Assembly (NCBI GenBank): GCA_020343555.1
Contig: CP070800.1
Span: forward strand, 502,153 to 509,178
Direction: 5' to 3'
Length of the DNA: 7,026 nucleotides
Source: Dehalococcoidales bacterium
GTDB lineage: Bacteria; Chloroflexota; Dehalococcoidia; Dehalococcoidales; UBA2162
The translations under genes were made by a program, and so were the position numbers. Under the pieces are notes generated by a model. The model had not been told where the DNA came from, ran no database searches, and saw only the letters and a list, made by a program, of their open reading frames with translations. Shown here one piece after another: positions 5,207 to 7,026 of this stretch (the stretch's first letter is position 1; each line of letters starts with the position of its first letter).

Positions 5207-5719
5207 ATGATTACACAAACAACTACAAGAAAAATATATGTGGCGGTTGTCATTCTACTCGTACTTATCATAACCATCGGTGGAATTATCATATGGTCAA
5301 AGTATGAACAGGGTGATCAAGTGGAAATATCCGATCCAGTCAGTGAAATCTGGGAAGGAACGATTTATATCGGTGGGGCAGTGAATCTGCCGGGGTATTA
5401 CCCTTGCACTTATGACGATACAATCGAAATGCTTCTACAAGCATCAGGAGGGATAACAGATAATTATAGTTCCGACAAAGTAGTCCTCCTTCTGGATGAT
5501 TCGAAAGTCGAACAACGAACACAGAAAATAGATATTAACCGGGCAGATAAATGGCTGCTGAAAGCTTTGCCGGGCATTGGAGAAATAATTGCACAACGTA
5601 TCGTTGACTTTCGCATAAATAATGGGGAATTCAGCACTACCCTCGAGCTTCTGGATGTGGACGGTATTGGACCCTCTGTATATGAACAAATCAAGGAATA
5701 TATAACCGTTTTCGATTGA
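5207..5719 (+). CDS. comEA: Competence protein ComEA (membrane-anchored DNA receptor, SLBB + helix-hairpin-helix)
   Basis: DNA receptor of natural transformation; it binds incoming double-stranded DNA outside the cytoplasmic membrane and passes it to ComEC. The 170-residue protein has a short positively charged N terminus, one membrane anchor (about 11-29, with no cleavage site evident), an SLBB domain (about 52-98, opening G-T-I-Y-I-G-G-A-V with N-L-P-G), and a C-terminal (HhH)2 DNA-binding domain (about 107-168). The HhH hairpins LPGIGEIIA (121-129) and VDGIGPSVY (151-159) are canonical, and the family signature D-I-N-R-A (109-113) precedes them. The ATG at 5207 places the anchor at the N terminus; GAAAG (5196-5200) is a weak ribosome site. 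It lies 25 bases before comEC, the usual comEA-comEC order. A short overlapping ORF beginning at 5098 is not real. Confidence 0.94.
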   Translation: MITQTTTRKIYVAVVILLVLIITIGGIIIWSKYEQGDQVEISDPVSEIWEGTIYIGGAVNLPGYYPCTYDDTIEMLLQASGGITDNYSSDKVVLLLDDSKVEQRTQKIDINRADKWLLKALPGIGEIIAQRIVDFRINNGEFSTTLELLDVDGIGPSVYEQIKEYITVFD

Positions 5720-5727
5720 GTACAAAA

Positions 5728-5732
5728 AAGGA
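5728..5732 (+). promoter_or_regulatory. Ribosome binding site supporting a TTG start for comEC
   Basis: AAGGA follows an A run (5724-5729) and lies 12 bases before TTG 5745. It is the only Shine-Dalgarno-like motif near the comEC 5' end. It favours TTG 5745 over ATG 5775, which has no such site and would remove half of the first membrane helix; CTG 5736 would be too close to it. Confidence 0.5.
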
Positions 5733-5744
5733 CGGCTGACACCA

Positions 5745-7026
5745 TTGTACCTGATATGTTTATGTTGTGGCTGGATGACCGGTATCTTGTTCGGATCATT
5801 ATTTTCCTTTCCGGTTTTCCTTTCATTCACGGGACTGATACCCCTTTTCCTTACTTTTAGTATAAAACGCCATAGAAGGACGTTAATCCTGGCAGGTTTG
5901 TTTATAATTACTTTCTTCTTCGGAAATTTTATATATACCTTCAACCTACCGGTTAATGATGAATCTAACCTTAGTTTTTATAACAATAGCGACACTTTGT
6001 TGCTTAAAGGAGTAGTCGGAAGGGATCCGGAACCGGGTGATAAAAATACCCGACTCCATATCGAGGTAAATTCTGTGCTGATCGATGATGAATGGCGAGA
6101 TATCTCCGGCACAGCCCTTGTCTTTACCTCACTTTATTCAGAATACAACTATGGCGACCTGCTACTCATTGAAGGTTCACCGGAAACACCTCCCCAACTC
6201 GGAGATTTCGACTATGAAACCTACCTGGCAAGAAAGGGCATTTATTCAACTATTTATTATCCGGATATAACTGTCCTTGAGACCGGAATGGGTATCAAGC
6301 CAATGGAATGGATTTACTCATTCAGAAATAATTTAGCCGGTGTAATAGATCAAACAATGCCCAAGCCCCAGGCTTCTCTCACAAAAGGAATATTACTGGG
6401 TATGCGTAATACCATTCCTTCATCAACCAGAAATGAATTCAGTCATACCGGTACTGCCCACCTCCTGGCAATTTCGGGATTGCATTTGACTATTATCGCA
6501 GGGATCCTGGTATCCCTGGGTATCAGGATTTTCGACAGGAAAGGCTATGTATACGTCTGGGTGACAATTGCAGCGATCTGGATATATGCGATTCTCACCG
6601 GGATGAATCCTCCGGTACTGCGTTCTGTCCAGATGATAAGTCTTTTTCTTGCTGCAGAATTATTTGGCAGACAAAGAAGTTCGATTATCGCACTTTTCTT
6701 CGCTGCTGCTTTAATGTCCGGTTTTAATCCTCAGGTACTATGGGATCCTTCTTTTCAACTAAGTTTCGCAGCAATGACCGGTCTGGTATTCATTTTTCCT
6801 CTGTTACAGTCACTATCCAGAAGAACGATTATTTCCAGGTTTGGAGAAACAGGCATACTCTCCAGGATCACAACAGGTATTGCGGATAGTTTCAGTGTCA
6901 GTTTCAGCGCCATTGCAGCCGTCTGGCCTCTGGTCGCTTATTATTTCGGGATTATCTCACCTGTTGCTCCCTTGGCGACCTTTTTCGCATTACCGGCTTT
7001 ACCCGGAATCATAGGCATTGGATTCC
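5745..7026 (+). CDS. comEC: DNA internalization competence protein ComEC/Rec2 (partial, 3' end beyond window)
   Basis: Polytopic inner-membrane channel that carries single-stranded DNA into the cytoplasm during transformation. The reading frame is open from 5706 to the right edge and shows 427 codons of a protein usually 700-800 residues long. N-terminal hydrophobic helices (about 2-20, 21-40 and 46-63) lead into the DUF4131 OB-fold domain (about 70-185), ending in the typical D156-Y-E-T-Y-L-A-R-K-G-I segment. The Competence domain starts at about residue 210 with GILLGMR (215-221) and carries the family hallmark HLLAISGLHL (239-248), then N288-P-P-V-L-R-S and W333-D-P-S-F-Q-L-S-F. The C-terminal metallo-beta-lactamase-like domain, if present, is outside the window. 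The start is probably TTG 5745, from the site at 5728-5732 and the first helix; ATG 5775 is the alternative. No frameshift or stop interrupts the visible part. Confidence 0.95.
   Translation, partial: MYLICLCCGWMTGILFGSLFSFPVFLSFTGLIPLFLTFSIKRHRRTLILAGLFIITFFFGNFIYTFNLPVNDESNLSFYNNSDTLLLKGVVGRDPEPGDKNTRLHIEVNSVLIDDEWRDISGTALVFTSLYSEYNYGDLLLIEGSPETPPQLGDFDYETYLARKGIYSTIYYPDITVLETGMGIKPMEWIYSFRNNLAGVIDQTMPKPQASLTKGILLGMRNTIPSSTRNEFSHTGTAHLLAISGLHLTIIAGILVSLGIRIFDRKGYVYVWVTIAAIWIYAILTGMNPPVLRSVQMISLFLAAELFGRQRSSIIALFFAAALMSGFNPQVLWDPSFQLSFAAMTGLVFIFPLLQSLSRRTIISRFGETGILSRITTGIADSFSVSFSAIAAVWPLVAYYFGIISPVAPLATFFALPALPGIIGIGF

Noticed and set aside
5098..5307. 69-codon plus-strand ORF overlapping the comEA start
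   Set aside because: It overlaps the comEA promoter and the comEA N terminus in another frame, has no ribosome site, and its protein resembles nothing; comEA itself has clear domains.
5444..5944. Long minus-strand ORFs (5444-5944 and 5464-5826)
   Set aside because: They lie antisense across the end of comEA and the start of comEC, both of which are well supported by protein motifs; they have no recognisable domain.
6085..6270. Plus-strand ORF of 61 codons within comEC
   Set aside because: It is out of frame inside the DUF4131 domain of comEC, which reads through without interruption.
1..7026. tRNA genes, CRISPR arrays, insertion sequences, phage or toxin-antitoxin genes
   Set aside because: I looked for cloverleaf ends, spaced direct repeats, terminal inverted repeats and typical protein families on both strands and found none that could be supported.

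Overview
The window looks like a bacterial chromosome segment of moderate GC. It starts at the 5' end of a 23S rRNA gene and runs into a potassium-transport cluster and then a competence (DNA-uptake) cluster. The 23S gene is on the minus strand and leaves the window at the left edge. It has no 16S gene or tRNA upstream: a strong promoter sits about 190 bases from its 5' end, with only a structured leader between. A free-standing 23S unit, together with the style of the proteins, fits Chloroflexota of the class Dehalococcoidia, where 16S and 23S genes are known to be unlinked. This taxonomic placement is inference, not proof.

Layout: 1-43 is the start of 23S (minus). Positions 44-213 hold its leader and promoter, including a perfect 26-bp palindrome and an alternative pairing partner. 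Positions 214-420 are the divergent control region, with a plus-strand promoter at 318-346. Positions 421-612 are a possible small basic ORF containing a 10-bp inverted repeat. Next come full-length trkA (624-1988) and trkH (1999-3450). A second promoter (3482-3510) precedes a universal stress protein gene (3545-3979), an N-domain-only TrkA-like gene (3988-4401) and a short one-unit TrkA gene (4401-5066). A third promoter (5122-5150) precedes comEA (5207-5719) and comEC (from 5745, cut off by the right edge).

How the genes work together: TrkH is the K+-translocating membrane subunit and the 454-residue TrkA is its cytoplasmic nucleotide-sensing ring subunit. The two small RCK proteins overlap by one base and follow a USP gene, which suggests a second, separately promoted regulatory set acting on TrkH or on another transporter outside the window. 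ComEA (membrane-anchored DNA receptor) and ComEC (DNA channel) form a separate DNA-uptake unit.

No tRNA, CRISPR array, insertion sequence or phage gene was seen. The most interesting signals are the stand-alone 23S promoter and leader with mutually exclusive hairpins, the inverted repeat inside the small leader ORF, and the RCK pair in which one member lacks the ligand-binding C domain.
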